The notes under the pieces: generated by a model
Databases searched by the model: none
Told to the model about the DNA's origin: nothing
What the model saw: the letters and a program-made list of their open reading frames with translations, nothing else
Program-made: the position numbers and the translations under genes
Origin: Pseudomonas_T sp032052615
Lineage (GTDB): Bacteria > Pseudomonadota > Gammaproteobacteria > Pseudomonadales > Pseudomonadaceae
NCBI GenBank assembly: GCA_032052615.1
Contig: DAMBWF010000025.1
Span: forward strand, 1-13,349
Length of the DNA stretch: 13,349 bases
Direction: 5' to 3'
In this document: positions 1 to 7,107 of the stretch, piece after piece
How the letters are laid out: each line of letters opens with the position of its first letter
Numbering within the stretch: position 1 is the first letter of the stretch

Positions 1-67
1 GCGCCAGGCTGCCCTGGAAACCGCCAATGGCGGTGCGGGTGGCGGCGACGATGACGACATCTTGCAT
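1..67 (-). CDS. Acetyl-CoA C-acetyltransferase (thiolase), N-terminal fragment cut by the window edge
   Basis: Only the first 22 codons are inside the window. The translation begins MQDVVIVAATRTAIGGFQGS, which is the standard opening of the thiolase fold (VVIVAATRTxIGxFxG). The start is supported by an AGGAGTGA ribosome binding site about 8 bases upstream. It lies 49 bases downstream of the CoA-transferase subunit B gene on the same strand. The expected role is thiolytic cleavage of acetoacetyl-CoA (or a close 3-ketoacyl-CoA) made by the CoA-transferase, which gives acetyl-CoA. The catalytic cysteine and histidine lie outside the window, so the exact substrate cannot be judged. A PcaF-type thiolase is possible, but the neighbouring transferase looks ScoA/DhcA-like rather than PcaI-like. 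Confidence 0.85.
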   Translation of the reverse strand, partial: MQDVVIVAATRTAIGGFQGSLA

Positions 68-116
68 CGAATTCACTCCTGGCTGGCGACCCGGCGGAGC
101 GGGCCGTGTCGGTGGG

Positions 117-785
117 TCATGGCGAAGCGGAGAAATCCATTTCCACCACATCGTCGGGTACGATCAAACGTCCGGCGGTTTTGGCGACGATCTCCTCGAT
201 GCTCACCCCGGGCGCACGCTCGCGCAACACGAACGCGCCGTCCTCGATCTCCAGGTAGGCCAGGTCGGTCAGCACCTTGCGGATGCAGCCACAGCCGGTG
301 AGCGGCAGGGAGCAGCGCGGCAGCAGCTTGGACTCACCGTCCTTCGAGGCATGGGTCATGGTGACGATGATGTTGTCCGCGCCAGCCACCAGGTCCATGG
401 CACCGCCCATGCCCTTGACCAGCTTGCCGGGAATCATCCAGGAGGCGATGTTGCCCTCGACATCCACCTCGAAGGCCCCCAGCACGGTCAGGTCGACATG
501 GCCGCCCCGGATCATGGCGAAGGATTGCGCGGAGTCGAAGATCGACGCGCCGATGCGCGCCGTGACCGTCTGCTTGCCGGCGTTGATCATGTCGGCGTCG
601 ACCTCGGTCTCGGTGGGAAACGCGCCCATGCCGAGCAGGCCGTTCTCCGATTGCAGCATCACGTCGATGCCGTCGGGGACGTAGTTGGCCACCAAGGTGG
701 GAATGCCGATGCCCAGGTTGACGTAGTAACCGTCCTTCAATTCGCGGGCCACGCGCTGGGCCATCTGTTCGCGAGTAAGTGCCAT
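117..785 (-). CDS. dhcB: 3-oxoacid (dehydrocarnitine-type) CoA-transferase subunit B
   Basis: This 222-residue protein has the length and sequence of the beta subunit of family I CoA-transferases (ScoB/AtoA/DhcB). The SENG motif around residues 46-49 carries the glutamate (E47) that forms the covalent glutamyl-CoA intermediate. The glycine-rich NLGIGIPT segment (23-30) and GGHVDLTVLGAFEVD are also typical. It works with subunit A to move CoA from a donor such as succinyl-CoA or acetyl-CoA onto a free 3-oxoacid in the cytoplasm. It lies 57 bases downstream of subunit A and 49 bases upstream of the thiolase start, so one transcript is likely. The dhcA-dhcB-thiolase order with a divergent LysR gene resembles the Pseudomonas dehydrocarnitine operon. 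The dhc symbol is inferred from this layout and similarity, and plain acetoacetate use (scoB) is the alternative. Confidence 0.9.
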   Translation of the reverse strand: MALTREQMAQRVARELKDGYYVNLGIGIPTLVANYVPDGIDVMLQSENGLLGMGAFPTETEVDADMINAGKQTVTARIGASIFDSAQSFAMIRGGHVDLTVLGAFEVDVEGNIASWMIPGKLVKGMGGAMDLVAGADNIIVTMTHASKDGESKLLPRCSLPLTGCGCIRKVLTDLAYLEIEDGAFVLRERAPGVSIEEIVAKTAGRLIVPDDVVEMDFSASP

Positions 786-842
786 GACAGAACCTCGATT
801 AGATAGGGTGGAGGGGCCGGTCGGGGCCGGCCTCGCGGCGGA

Positions 843-1541
843 TCACGAACGCAGGGTGAGCTTTTCGATGCGCTTCTCGAAGCGCCCCTGAATGATGCGA
901 TCCACGTAGATCCCGGGAGTATGGATCTGGCTCGGGTCGAGCTCGCCCGGCTCGACGATCTCCTCCACCTCGACCACGGTGATCCGGCCGGCGGTGGCGA
1001 CCACCGGGTTGAAGTTCTGCGCGGTATGCCGGTAGACCACGTTGCCGAAGTGGTCCGCCTTCCAGCCCTTGACGATGGCGAAGTCGCCGGTGATGGCCTG
1101 TTCGAGGATGTAGGGGCGGCCGTTGAATTCGCGGACCTCCTTGCCCTCGGCCACCGGCGTGCCGTAGCCGGTGGCGGTGAAGAAGGCCGGGATGCCGGCG
1201 CCGCCGGCGCGCATCTTCTCGGCCAGGGTGCCCTGGGGCGTCAGCTCCACTTCCAGCTCGCCGCTGAGCAATTGCTGCTCGAACAGCGCGTTCTCGCCGA
1301 CGTAGGATGCGACCATCTTGCGAATCTGCCGTCCTTCCAGCAGCACGCCCAGGCCGAAGCCGTCGACGCCACAGTTGTTGGATACGACGGTGAGCCCCTT
1401 GACCCCACGCCGGCGAATCTCCGCGATCAGGTTTTCGGGAATGCCGCAGAGCCCGAAGCCACCCGCCAGTACGGTCATGTCGTCCGTCAGGCCGTCGAGG
1501 GCTTCCTCGTAACTGCCTACCCGCTTATCGAGTCCTCTCAT
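843..1541 (-). CDS. dhcA: 3-oxoacid (dehydrocarnitine-type) CoA-transferase subunit A
   Basis: This is the alpha subunit of a family I CoA-transferase, 232 residues with the chosen start. The CoA-binding signature GGFGLCGIPENLI is at residues 27-39, and later segments such as SNNCGVDGFGLG, TPQGTLAEKMRAGGAGI and FFTATGYGT are typical of ScoA/DhcA proteins. An upstream in-frame start at 1661 would add 40 residues unlike the family and would run through the divergent promoter. The ATG at 1541 has an AGAAGG site at good spacing and gives the usual length. It is the first gene of the minus-strand operon. The closest functional reading is dehydrocarnitine or acetoacetate activation. PcaI is less likely because its N-terminal motif differs. 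The specific substrate is not visible in the sequence. Confidence 0.9.
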   Translation of the reverse strand: MRGLDKRVGSYEEALDGLTDDMTVLAGGFGLCGIPENLIAEIRRRGVKGLTVVSNNCGVDGFGLGVLLEGRQIRKMVASYVGENALFEQQLLSGELEVELTPQGTLAEKMRAGGAGIPAFFTATGYGTPVAEGKEVREFNGRPYILEQAITGDFAIVKGWKADHFGNVVYRHTAQNFNPVVATAGRITVVEVEEIVEPGELDPSQIHTPGIYVDRIIQGRFEKRIEKLTLRS

Positions 1542-1611
1542 GATTGCTCGCCTTCTTGTCATTGTTCGGTGGCCGAGCCTCGGCCCTTCGCGAAGCTTCT
1601 TACCCACGGAC

Positions 1612-1660
1612 TGATTTGTTAAGTTTGTTTTTCTGATCCATTGATCCGGTAAGCAAATCA
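1612..1660. promoter_or_regulatory. Divergent operator/promoter region with long-spaced inverted repeat
   Basis: The 119-base gap between the CoA-transferase operon and the LysR gene holds near-perfect arms, TGATTTGTTA (1612-1621) and TAAGCAAATCA (1650-1660), separated by 28 bases. Between them is a tandem TGATCC (1634-1639 and 1642-1647) and an unusually T-rich stretch. The right arm ends directly against the LysR ATG at 1661. This would fit a LysR-type binding region that controls both directions and represses its own gene. No clear ribosome binding site precedes the LysR start, so that transcript may have little or no leader. A CTTCGCGAAG palindrome (1586-1595) lies in the leader of subunit A. 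Assignment as an operator is inference. Confidence 0.5.
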
Positions 1661-2587
1661 ATGACCCTCAAGCAACTGCGCGCGTTCCTCGCCGTCGCCC
1701 AGAACCTCAGCTTCGCCCAGGCGGGCGAGCGCCTGCACCTGTCGCAACCGGCCTTGAGCCTGGCGATCAAGAACCTGGAGGAATCCCTGGGCGGCCCCTT
1801 GCTGGCGCGCACCACCCGCAGCGTGAGCCTGACACCGGAAGGCGAAACGCTGGTGCCCATCGCCAGCCGCCTGTTGGCCGACTGGGATAACGCGGAAGAA
1901 CTGCTGCGCCAGCACTTCACCCTGCAACTGGGCAAGGTGTCCATCGCCGCCATGCCCTCCTTCGCCGGTAACCTGCTGCCCTTGGCGCTCAAGGCCTTCC
2001 GCGACCGGCACCCGAAGGTGAACGTGGCGGTGCACGACGTGCTCAACGAACAAGTGGTCGACATGGTGCGCACGCGGCGGGTGGAACTGGGCATCGCCTT
2101 CGAACCGGATACCCTGGAAAACCTCGATTTCACGCCCTTCTACCTCGACCGCTTCGTTGCCGTGGTACCGGCGGACTCGCCCCTGGCGACCCGGACGGAC
2201 CTGAGCTGGGCGGAACTGATGGAAGACAGCTTCATCACCCTGCAGCGCCCCTCCGCGGTGCGCCTGTTGCTGGAGCAGCACGTCGCCGCCCAGCATGGCC
2301 GGCTGCCGGTGGCCTTCGAGAGCCATCAGTTGGTGACCGTGGGCCGGATGGTCGCCCAAGGGCTTGGGGTCAGCGCGGTGCCGACCCTGTGCATGGGCCA
2401 GATGGAAGAACTGGGCGCCCGCTGCGTGAACCTGCACACGCCCCAGGTGGCGCGCCGCGTCGGACTGCTGCGGCTCGCCGAGCACCGGCTGTCCGCCGCC
2501 GCCCAGGCCCTCAGCGATGCGTTGCTACGCATGCCCGATTGGAAACGCCTGGAACAGCCCGAGGCAAGCGGTCGGCGAGAAGCATGA
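1661..2587 (+). CDS. dhcR: LysR-type transcriptional regulator, divergent from the CoA-transferase operon
   Basis: This 308-residue protein has the canonical LysR N-terminal winged helix-turn-helix at about residues 4-63: MTLKQLRAFLAVAQ, then LSFAQAGERLHLSQPALSLA, then the LTPEGE end of the wing. The remainder is the two-lobed effector-binding domain, with the usual segment around VGIAF/ELGIAFEP near residue 147 and GLGVSAVP in the last third. Length is normal for the family. It is transcribed away from the CoA-transferase operon with shared upstream DNA, the classic arrangement for a LysR activator of the neighbouring operon. The layout corresponds to DhcR of Pseudomonas, and the symbol rests on that context. 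The effector (dehydrocarnitine, acetoacetate or another 3-oxoacid) is not visible. Confidence 0.88.
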   Translation: MTLKQLRAFLAVAQNLSFAQAGERLHLSQPALSLAIKNLEESLGGPLLARTTRSVSLTPEGETLVPIASRLLADWDNAEELLRQHFTLQLGKVSIAAMPSFAGNLLPLALKAFRDRHPKVNVAVHDVLNEQVVDMVRTRRVELGIAFEPDTLENLDFTPFYLDRFVAVVPADSPLATRTDLSWAELMEDSFITLQRPSAVRLLLEQHVAAQHGRLPVAFESHQLVTVGRMVAQGLGVSAVPTLCMGQMEELGARCVNLHTPQVARRVGLLRLAEHRLSAAAQALSDALLRMPDWKRLEQPEASGRREA

Positions 2588-2615
2588 TGGCGCATCCGTT
2601 GCCGGGGTTGCTTCC

Positions 2616-2621
2616 TATACT
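2616..2621 (+). promoter_or_regulatory. Candidate -10 element upstream of the solute-binding protein
   Basis: TATACT matches five of six positions of the sigma-70 -10 consensus and lies in the 64-base gap after the LysR gene. No good -35 element sits 16-18 bases upstream. If used, transcription would begin near 2628 and leave about 24 bases of leader before the TTG at 2652. This agrees with the downstream start for that gene. Confidence 0.35.
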
Positions 2622-2651
2622 GAGCACTTTCCTGTCGACGGGCCGCCGCCT

Positions 2652-3383
2652 TTGAACCGCTCCGCTTTTCTGCTCCTGCTCCTCGTCGGCTGGCTGGTTA
2701 GGCCGGAGCGCCCCTGGGCCGTACCGTTGTATACCCTGGATGCACCGCCCCTAAGCTTCCTGACGCCGAACCCCGGCCGGGGCGAGGTAGGCGACGTGGT
2801 CTTCGAGGCCCTGGCCCGGGCCGGCTACCAGGCCGAGCTTCGCGACGAACCCTGGGCACGCGCCCAAAAGACCGTCAGCGAGGGCCAGAATCTCTTGATC
2901 ATGCCACTGACCCGCACGCCGGGCCGCGAGGCGTCGTTCACCTGGATCGCGCCGGTGATGCCGATCGAGCGGGCCTTCTTCAGCCTGACCCGCCAGGTGG
3001 ACAGCTTCGAAGAGGCCAGGACGACATTCCGGCAAATCGGCGTGGGCCAGGGCAGCGCCCAGTACGAAGCGTTGATCCGTCAGGGTTTCCGCGAAGAGCA
3101 GATCAGCGAGATCCTCATTGGCGACAATCCCGCGCGCATGCTGGAGTTGGGGCGGATCGACGCCTGGTTCAACGGCGTGGAGGAAAGTCGCTACATCTGG
3201 CGCGAACAGGCTCGCCAGCCCTTGCTGATGGGACGCCCGGTGTTAAAGGAGGAGCTTTACCTCGCCTGTTCGAAGCAGTGCGATCCGGCGCTGGTCGAAC
3301 GGGTGCGCCAGGCCTTGGACGACATGCGGCGAGACGGCAGCCTCGAACGCCTCCGGAACGCCTACCGGATCGCACCGCGCTAG
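2652..3383 (+). CDS. Periplasmic solute-binding-like protein (bacterial extracellular solute-binding family 3)
   Basis: With the TTG at 2652 as start, the product is 243 residues and opens with a convincing signal peptide: a short basic N-terminus, a run of leucines (residues 6-11) and a PWA cleavage motif at about residues 21-23. The in-frame ATG at 2517 lies inside the LysR gene and would bury this signal, so I reject it. The mature part has the features of small family 3 solute-binding proteins: a DVVFEALARAGY-type helix, EPWARAQKTV, the lobe-connecting segment IGVGQGSAQYEAL, and NPARMLELGRIDAWFNG. Many Pseudomonas proteins of this type stand alone, without ABC transporter genes beside them, as here. 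The ligand is unknown. No strong ribosome binding site is seen, so expression may be low. Confidence 0.72.
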   Translation: MNRSAFLLLLLVGWLVRPERPWAVPLYTLDAPPLSFLTPNPGRGEVGDVVFEALARAGYQAELRDEPWARAQKTVSEGQNLLIMPLTRTPGREASFTWIAPVMPIERAFFSLTRQVDSFEEARTTFRQIGVGQGSAQYEALIRQGFREEQISEILIGDNPARMLELGRIDAWFNGVEESRYIWREQARQPLLMGRPVLKEELYLACSKQCDPALVERVRQALDDMRRDGSLERLRNAYRIAPR

Positions 3384-3385
3384 CC

Positions 3386-3406
3386 GCGCGCTCGCCACTC
3401 GCGCGC
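3386..3406 (+). terminator. GC-only stem-loop just after the solute-binding gene
   Basis: GCGCGC (3386-3391) pairs with GCGCGC (3401-3406) across a 9-base loop, starting two bases after the stop codon. There is no T-tract, so it is at best a weak terminator or an mRNA 3' stabiliser. Confidence 0.25.
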
Positions 3407-3445
3407 ATCCCCGGCAAAATGCCTCCCTTTTACAGGGGGTGCGTC

Positions 3446-3724
3446 ATGGCGAAAGCGATGGCCCGTCATATTCTCGTCAAGACCGAAGCGGAAGCTGCGG
3501 ACCTGAAGAAGCGTCTGGCCAAAGGCGAGGATTTCGCCCAACTGGCACGCAAGCACTCCATCTGCCCCTCGGCGAAACGCGGCGGAGACCTGGGCGAAGT
3601 GCGTCCCGGGCAGATGGTGCGAGCCATCGATCAGATCATCTTCAAGAAAGCCCTGCGGCTCGTGCACGGGCCGGTGAAAAGCTCGTTCGGCTACCACTTG
3701 GTCCAAGTCTTTTACCGGGACTAA
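3446..3724 (+). CDS. ppiC: Small parvulin-type peptidyl-prolyl cis-trans isomerase
   Basis: This 92-residue single-domain protein aligns from end to end with E. coli PpiC/Par10: MAKAMARHILVKTEAEA, KHSICPSAKRGGDLGE, GQMV, and a terminal FGYHLVQVFYRD. It catalyses cis-trans isomerisation of peptidyl-prolyl bonds in the cytoplasm. The active-site set H8, C40, M57 and H84 is present. The family's proline-pocket phenylalanine at position 61 (MVPAFD in E. coli) is isoleucine here (MVRAID), and the loop after it has no cysteine. The ATG at 3446 is preceded by AGGGGGTG, a strong ribosome binding site. A longer in-frame reading upstream overlaps the previous gene and lacks family similarity. It has no signal peptide and appears to be transcribed alone. 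Confidence 0.92.
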   Translation: MAKAMARHILVKTEAEAADLKKRLAKGEDFAQLARKHSICPSAKRGGDLGEVRPGQMVRAIDQIIFKKALRLVHGPVKSSFGYHLVQVFYRD

Positions 3725-3819
3725 AGCCCTGGCGCGATGGGCAACGAGGCCGAGAACCGGCGCCGATGGCCGTCTGGACGATGACGATAAACGCGGGTTA
3801 ATTCTTTGTTTTAACACCA

Positions 3820-3846
3820 TTGACGGTTTTTGCTCACTGCTATACG
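3820..3846 (+). promoter_or_regulatory. Candidate promoter for the DeoR-type regulator
   Basis: TTGACG (3820-3825) and TATACG (3841-3846) resemble -35 and -10 boxes, with a short 15-base spacer, in a locally AT-rich stretch (3797-3850). The -10 lies 28 bases before the ATG at 3874. The short spacer suggests weak or activator-assisted use. Confidence 0.4.
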
Positions 3847-3873
3847 TTTGTGCACGATTTCAAGGAGCGAATC

Positions 3874-4677
3874 ATGCCGAAAGTAACAGCGGATGTTCTG
3901 GCCCCTCGCGAAAGACACGACTACATCATCAAGCGCCTGAGCGAGGACGGTAAGGTCCTGGCGGTTGAACTGGCCCGCGAGCTGGGGGCCACCGAGGACA
4001 CGATACGCCGCGATTTGCGCAGTTTGGCCTCGATTGGCCAGTGCAAGCGCATCTACGGCGGCGCGCTTCCCCTCTCTCCGGCGAGCCAGCCCCTCTCCCA
4101 GCGAATTCGCGAAACCCCCGAACGCAAACACGCGCTCGCCCGCGCCGCCGCCAGCTTGGTCAAGGCGCATCAGGTGGTGCTGATCGATGCCGGCTCGACC
4201 AACGAGGCCATCGCCGCGCGGCTGCCCAAGGACCTGCCCTTGACGGTAGTCACCAACGCGCCCGGGGTGGCGAATGCGCTGAGCGAGCACGAGCGCATCG
4301 TCGTCATCCTCCTGGGCGGCCAGCTCAACCGCCGGATCGGCGCGGCCGTGGGCGCCCGCGCCCTACGCGAGGTGCTCGCGCTCCGGGTCGACCTGTGCTT
4401 CCTGGGGGTATGCGCCCTGGACCCGCGCGCCGGCCTCGCGGCGTTCGACGCCGAAGAGGCGGAGCTGAAGAAAGCCATGATCGAAGCCAGCGACAAGGTC
4501 GTGGTCGCCGCCACAACCGAGAAGCTTGGAACCCGCGCGGCGTTCGCCATCGCCGCGTCCTCCGCCATCGCCTGCGTGATTGTGGAAAGCGATGTCGGGC
4601 AACCCCTTGTCGACGATTTCTCCAACGTCGGCATCCATGTCCTGAAGGCCGCCCCTGAACATGGCGGAATGAGCTAG
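3874..4677 (+). CDS. DeoR/GlpR-family transcriptional regulator
   Basis: This 267-residue protein has the full DeoR layout. A winged helix-turn-helix at about residues 13-60 (RERHDYIIKRLSEDG, then ATEDTIRRDLRSL and IYGGAL) is followed by the sugar-phosphate-sensing domain. In that domain IDAGSTNEAIA (104-114), VVTNAP (125-130), LLGGQLN (146-152), LGVCALDPRAGL (178-189) and EEAELKKAM (194-202) mark the ribose-isomerase-like pocket. The start at 3874 has AAGGAG six bases upstream, and an earlier TTG at 3820 coincides with a promoter -35 box. Family members usually repress sugar genes and release DNA when a phosphorylated sugar binds. It lies 202 bases upstream of the aminotransferase operon on the same strand, so it is the obvious candidate regulator. 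A sugar-phosphate effector would suit the proposed sugar-phosphate starting substrate, but both points are inference. Confidence 0.9.
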   Translation: MPKVTADVLAPRERHDYIIKRLSEDGKVLAVELARELGATEDTIRRDLRSLASIGQCKRIYGGALPLSPASQPLSQRIRETPERKHALARAAASLVKAHQVVLIDAGSTNEAIAARLPKDLPLTVVTNAPGVANALSEHERIVVILLGGQLNRRIGAAVGARALREVLALRVDLCFLGVCALDPRAGLAAFDAEEAELKKAMIEASDKVVVAATTEKLGTRAAFAIAASSAIACVIVESDVGQPLVDDFSNVGIHVLKAAPEHGGMS

Positions 4678-4686
4678 CCCCCAAGC

Positions 4687-4705
4687 GGAACCACCGAGCG
4701 GTTCC
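4687..4705 (+). repeat. Inverted repeat GGAACC-N7-GGTTCC
   Basis: Perfect 6-bp arms (4687-4692 and 4700-4705) lie ten bases after the DeoR stop. No T-tract follows, so it is a weak terminator at most. It could equally be an operator in the regulator-operon gap. Confidence 0.35.
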
Positions 4706-4789
4706 ACTTCGCAACGAATGCTTCAAGAGCCCGGCCTTTCGCTGTGCCGGAACGGGAAAGCGTGCCCGCCCGAAGGCAGGCGAGTCGGC

Positions 4790-4820
4790 CGGTCCCCTGC
4801 AGTACCGATCGTGCGGTCCC
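4790..4820 (+). promoter_or_regulatory. Direct repeat CGGTCCC in the leader of the azasugar-type operon
   Basis: CGGTCCC occurs at 4790-4796 and 4814-4820, 24 bases apart, 60-90 bases before the aminotransferase ATG. DeoR-family proteins often bind repeated elements near the promoter they control, so these are candidate half-sites. I see no convincing sigma-70 promoter between them and the gene. The repeat is seen directly, and its function is inference. Confidence 0.3.
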
Positions 4821-4879
4821 GCGCATTGCCATCGTCCAGTTGTCATGGCTCATCAAACCCAATCCTGATGAGGTGAAAA

Positions 4880-6157
4880 ATGGAAAGTGCATTGGCGGTC
4901 GAAGAACTGTATTACCCAGTCAGCAAGACCAAGATGGTGCGAGGCGAAGGGATCTACCTCTATGACTCCGAGGGCCAGCGCTACATCGATTGCGCCTCGG
5001 CGACGTTCAACCTGAGCCTGGGCTACTCCCATCCGGCGGTGATCGCCGCGATGAAGGAGCAGGCCGATACGCTTATCCATATCACCTCATCCTTCCAGAG
5101 CGACCCGGTCAACCAGTTGGCTCGCAACCTGTTGGCGGTGTCGCCGCCCAACATGACCCGGGTGCATCCCAAGGTATGCAGCGGCTCGGCGGCCAACGAA
5201 GGGGCGATCAAGATGGCCCAGCGGGCCACCGGCAAGAGCGAAGTGATCACCCTGTTCCGTAGCCACGTCGGGCAAACCATGATGATGGCCTCGATGTCCG
5301 GCAACGCCTTCCGCAAGGCGCCCTTCCCGATCCAGTTCCCCGGCTCGCTGCAGGTTCCCGACCCCTACTGCCACCGCTGCTTCTATGGCAAGAAGCCTGG
5401 CGACTGCGGCGAGGGCGGCATGCTCTGCGTCGATCGCATCGAAGATTTCATGGAATACGCCAGCAGCGGCCAGGTCGCCGCGATCCTGGTAGAGCCCATC
5501 TCCGGCAATGGCGGCAACATCGTCCCACCAGACGGTTACTTCCAGCGGCTGCGGGCGCTGTGCGACCAACACGACATCGCGCTGATCTTCGACGAGATCC
5601 AGACCGGCATCGGCCGCACCGGGCACATGTTCGCGGCCCAGCACTTCGGCGTCGAGCCGGACGCCATCACCACCGCCAAGGGCCTGGGCGGCTCGGGCGC
5701 CCAGGTGGCGGCGATCATCACCAATAAACGCCTGGAAGGCCTGCCGTCCCACCATCACTCCTTCACCTACGGTTCGAACCTGCTGGCCGCGGCGGCCGCC
5801 AACGCCACCCTGGACATCATTCGCCAGCCGGACTTCCTGGCCAATGTGCGCCTCACCGGGGCCTACATCCTCGACCGGCTGCTGGACATGCAGAAGCGCT
5901 ACCGTTTCATCGGCGACGTGCGCGGCGTCGGCCTGATGATCGGCTTCGAGATCGAGAATGCCGACGGCTCCCCGGCGGTCAAGCTGACCAACGAGCTGGC
6001 GGAGAAGGCCATGAAGTACGGCCTGATCATGCGCACCTCCCGCTACGGCTTCGGCAACGTGCTGAAGATCCGTCCGCCGCTAACCCTGACCCTCGTCGAG
6101 GCCGAGGATATCTGCGATCGGCTGGAAACGCTGTTCCGCGAGGAGATGGGCGCATGA
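4880..6157 (+). CDS. Class III PLP-dependent aminotransferase, GabT1-like (proposed first azasugar step)
   Basis: This 425-residue protein is a complete class III (GABA/ornithine-type) aminotransferase. The PLP lysine is K267 in TTAKGLGGSG, the ring-nitrogen aspartate is D238 in FDEIQTGIGRTG, SGSAANEGAI (101-110) is the phosphate-binding segment, and SFTYGSNLLA (294-303) completes the site. A four-cysteine insert (C164, C167, C176, C183; C-x2-C-x8-C-x6-C) follows the large-domain middle. The ATG at 4880 has a GAGGTGA site. It is the first gene of a five-gene operon, and its stop overlaps the next start (ATGA). By position and family it corresponds to GabT1 of Bacillus azasugar clusters, which aminates C2 of fructose 6-phosphate. 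The substrate here is inferred from context, and an amino-acid or diamine substrate cannot be excluded. Confidence 0.88.
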   Translation: MESALAVEELYYPVSKTKMVRGEGIYLYDSEGQRYIDCASATFNLSLGYSHPAVIAAMKEQADTLIHITSSFQSDPVNQLARNLLAVSPPNMTRVHPKVCSGSAANEGAIKMAQRATGKSEVITLFRSHVGQTMMMASMSGNAFRKAPFPIQFPGSLQVPDPYCHRCFYGKKPGDCGEGGMLCVDRIEDFMEYASSGQVAAILVEPISGNGGNIVPPDGYFQRLRALCDQHDIALIFDEIQTGIGRTGHMFAAQHFGVEPDAITTAKGLGGSGAQVAAIITNKRLEGLPSHHHSFTYGSNLLAAAAANATLDIIRQPDFLANVRLTGAYILDRLLDMQKRYRFIGDVRGVGLMIGFEIENADGSPAVKLTNELAEKAMKYGLIMRTSRYGFGNVLKIRPPLTLTLVEAEDICDRLETLFREEMGA

Positions 6158-7107
6158 AGGATTTCCTGCTCGGCATCGGCCTGCATGTCCGCGAACAGCT
6201 CCAGCGCTACGCGGACAAGGGCCTGACCCGCTACGTGCACGGCGACTCTCCGGGGGGCGATGCCCAGTTCGACGTCGACGAGATCGCCGAGGCGGCGGTG
6301 GTCGACTACGTGCGCGCCCATGCGCCGGAGCCCATTGCCATCTACACCGAGGACCAGTCGCTGATCGAGATCGGCGAGCACCCGCGCTCGATCCTGGTGA
6401 TCGACCCCATCGACGGCACCCGGCCCACCTCGGCCGGCCTGGAGATGGGCATGATCTCCCTGGCCCATGCGCCGCTGACGGACGGCAAGGCCCGCCTCGC
6501 CGACGTGGACGCGGCGTTCCTCATGGAGATCAAGAGCGGCGCCTGGCTCTATGGCGACGGACGCGACGGCCTGGTCAGCGACGGCTTCCGCCACCCCGTG
6601 CCGAACCTGAGCCGGACCCGCGACACCCGCACCATGTTCTGGTCCATCGAATTCAACGGACATCCCATGGGGCTGATGGCCGATGCCTATGGCGCCTTGG
6701 TGGACAAGTCGGCCAACAGCGGCGGCGTGTTCGTGTTCAACAGCGCGACCTACTCCATCACGCGGATCATCACCGGGCAACTGGATGCCTACGTGGACAT
6801 CGGCAACCGCCTGCTCAAGGACCATCCCCAGACCGAGGCGGCCTTCCGTCATGCGGGACGCGGCTCGATCCTGCACCTGTTCCCCTACGATATCGCCGCC
6901 GCGGTGTACCTGGCGAAGCTGGCCGGCGTGACCATCACCGATGCCTATGGCCACAGCCTGGACGACACCGACCTGATGGACATCAGCCCCGCCAACCAGC
7001 AGTCCTGCATCGCGGCCTCCACCCCCGAGCTGCACCGCGCCCTGCTGGCGGAAATCGCCTGGGACCTCGCCCCGCACCGCACCCTGCCCCTGGGAGAAAC
7101 CCGATGA
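6154..7107 (+). CDS. Inositol-monophosphatase-family sugar phosphatase, YktC1-like (proposed second azasugar step)
   Basis: This 317-residue protein belongs to the Mg-dependent IMPase/FIG superfamily. The metal-binding set is visible: E66-D67 in YTEDQ, the core motif DPIDGT (84-89), and D246 in PYDIAAAVYLAKLAG, which replaces the usual WDxAAG. The N-terminal GGDAQFDVDEIAE corresponds to the D-x-VTEAD region. It is longer than typical myo-inositol-1-phosphatases (about 265 residues), which suggests a divergent subfamily. The start overlaps the aminotransferase stop, and AGGAG lies at 6141-6145. Placed between the aminotransferase and the dehydrogenase, it should remove the 6-phosphate from the aminated sugar alcohol, as YktC1 is proposed to do in Bacillus. 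The missing tryptophan in the last motif is a family variation and not obviously inactivating. Confidence 0.85.
   Translation: MKDFLLGIGLHVREQLQRYADKGLTRYVHGDSPGGDAQFDVDEIAEAAVVDYVRAHAPEPIAIYTEDQSLIEIGEHPRSILVIDPIDGTRPTSAGLEMGMISLAHAPLTDGKARLADVDAAFLMEIKSGAWLYGDGRDGLVSDGFRHPVPNLSRTRDTRTMFWSIEFNGHPMGLMADAYGALVDKSANSGGVFVFNSATYSITRIITGQLDAYVDIGNRLLKDHPQTEAAFRHAGRGSILHLFPYDIAAAVYLAKLAGVTITDAYGHSLDDTDLMDISPANQQSCIAASTPELHRALLAEIAWDLAPHRTLPLGETR

Noticed and set aside
3820..3873. Upstream TTG start adding 18 residues to the DeoR regulator
   Set aside because: The TTG coincides with the candidate -35 box, and the ATG at 3874 has a well-placed AAGGAG.
4785..4801. Sigma-54-like GG-N10-GC spacing before the aminotransferase
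   Set aside because: The -24 part matches the consensus poorly, and no sigma-54 activator gene is nearby. In GC-rich DNA this spacing is common by chance.
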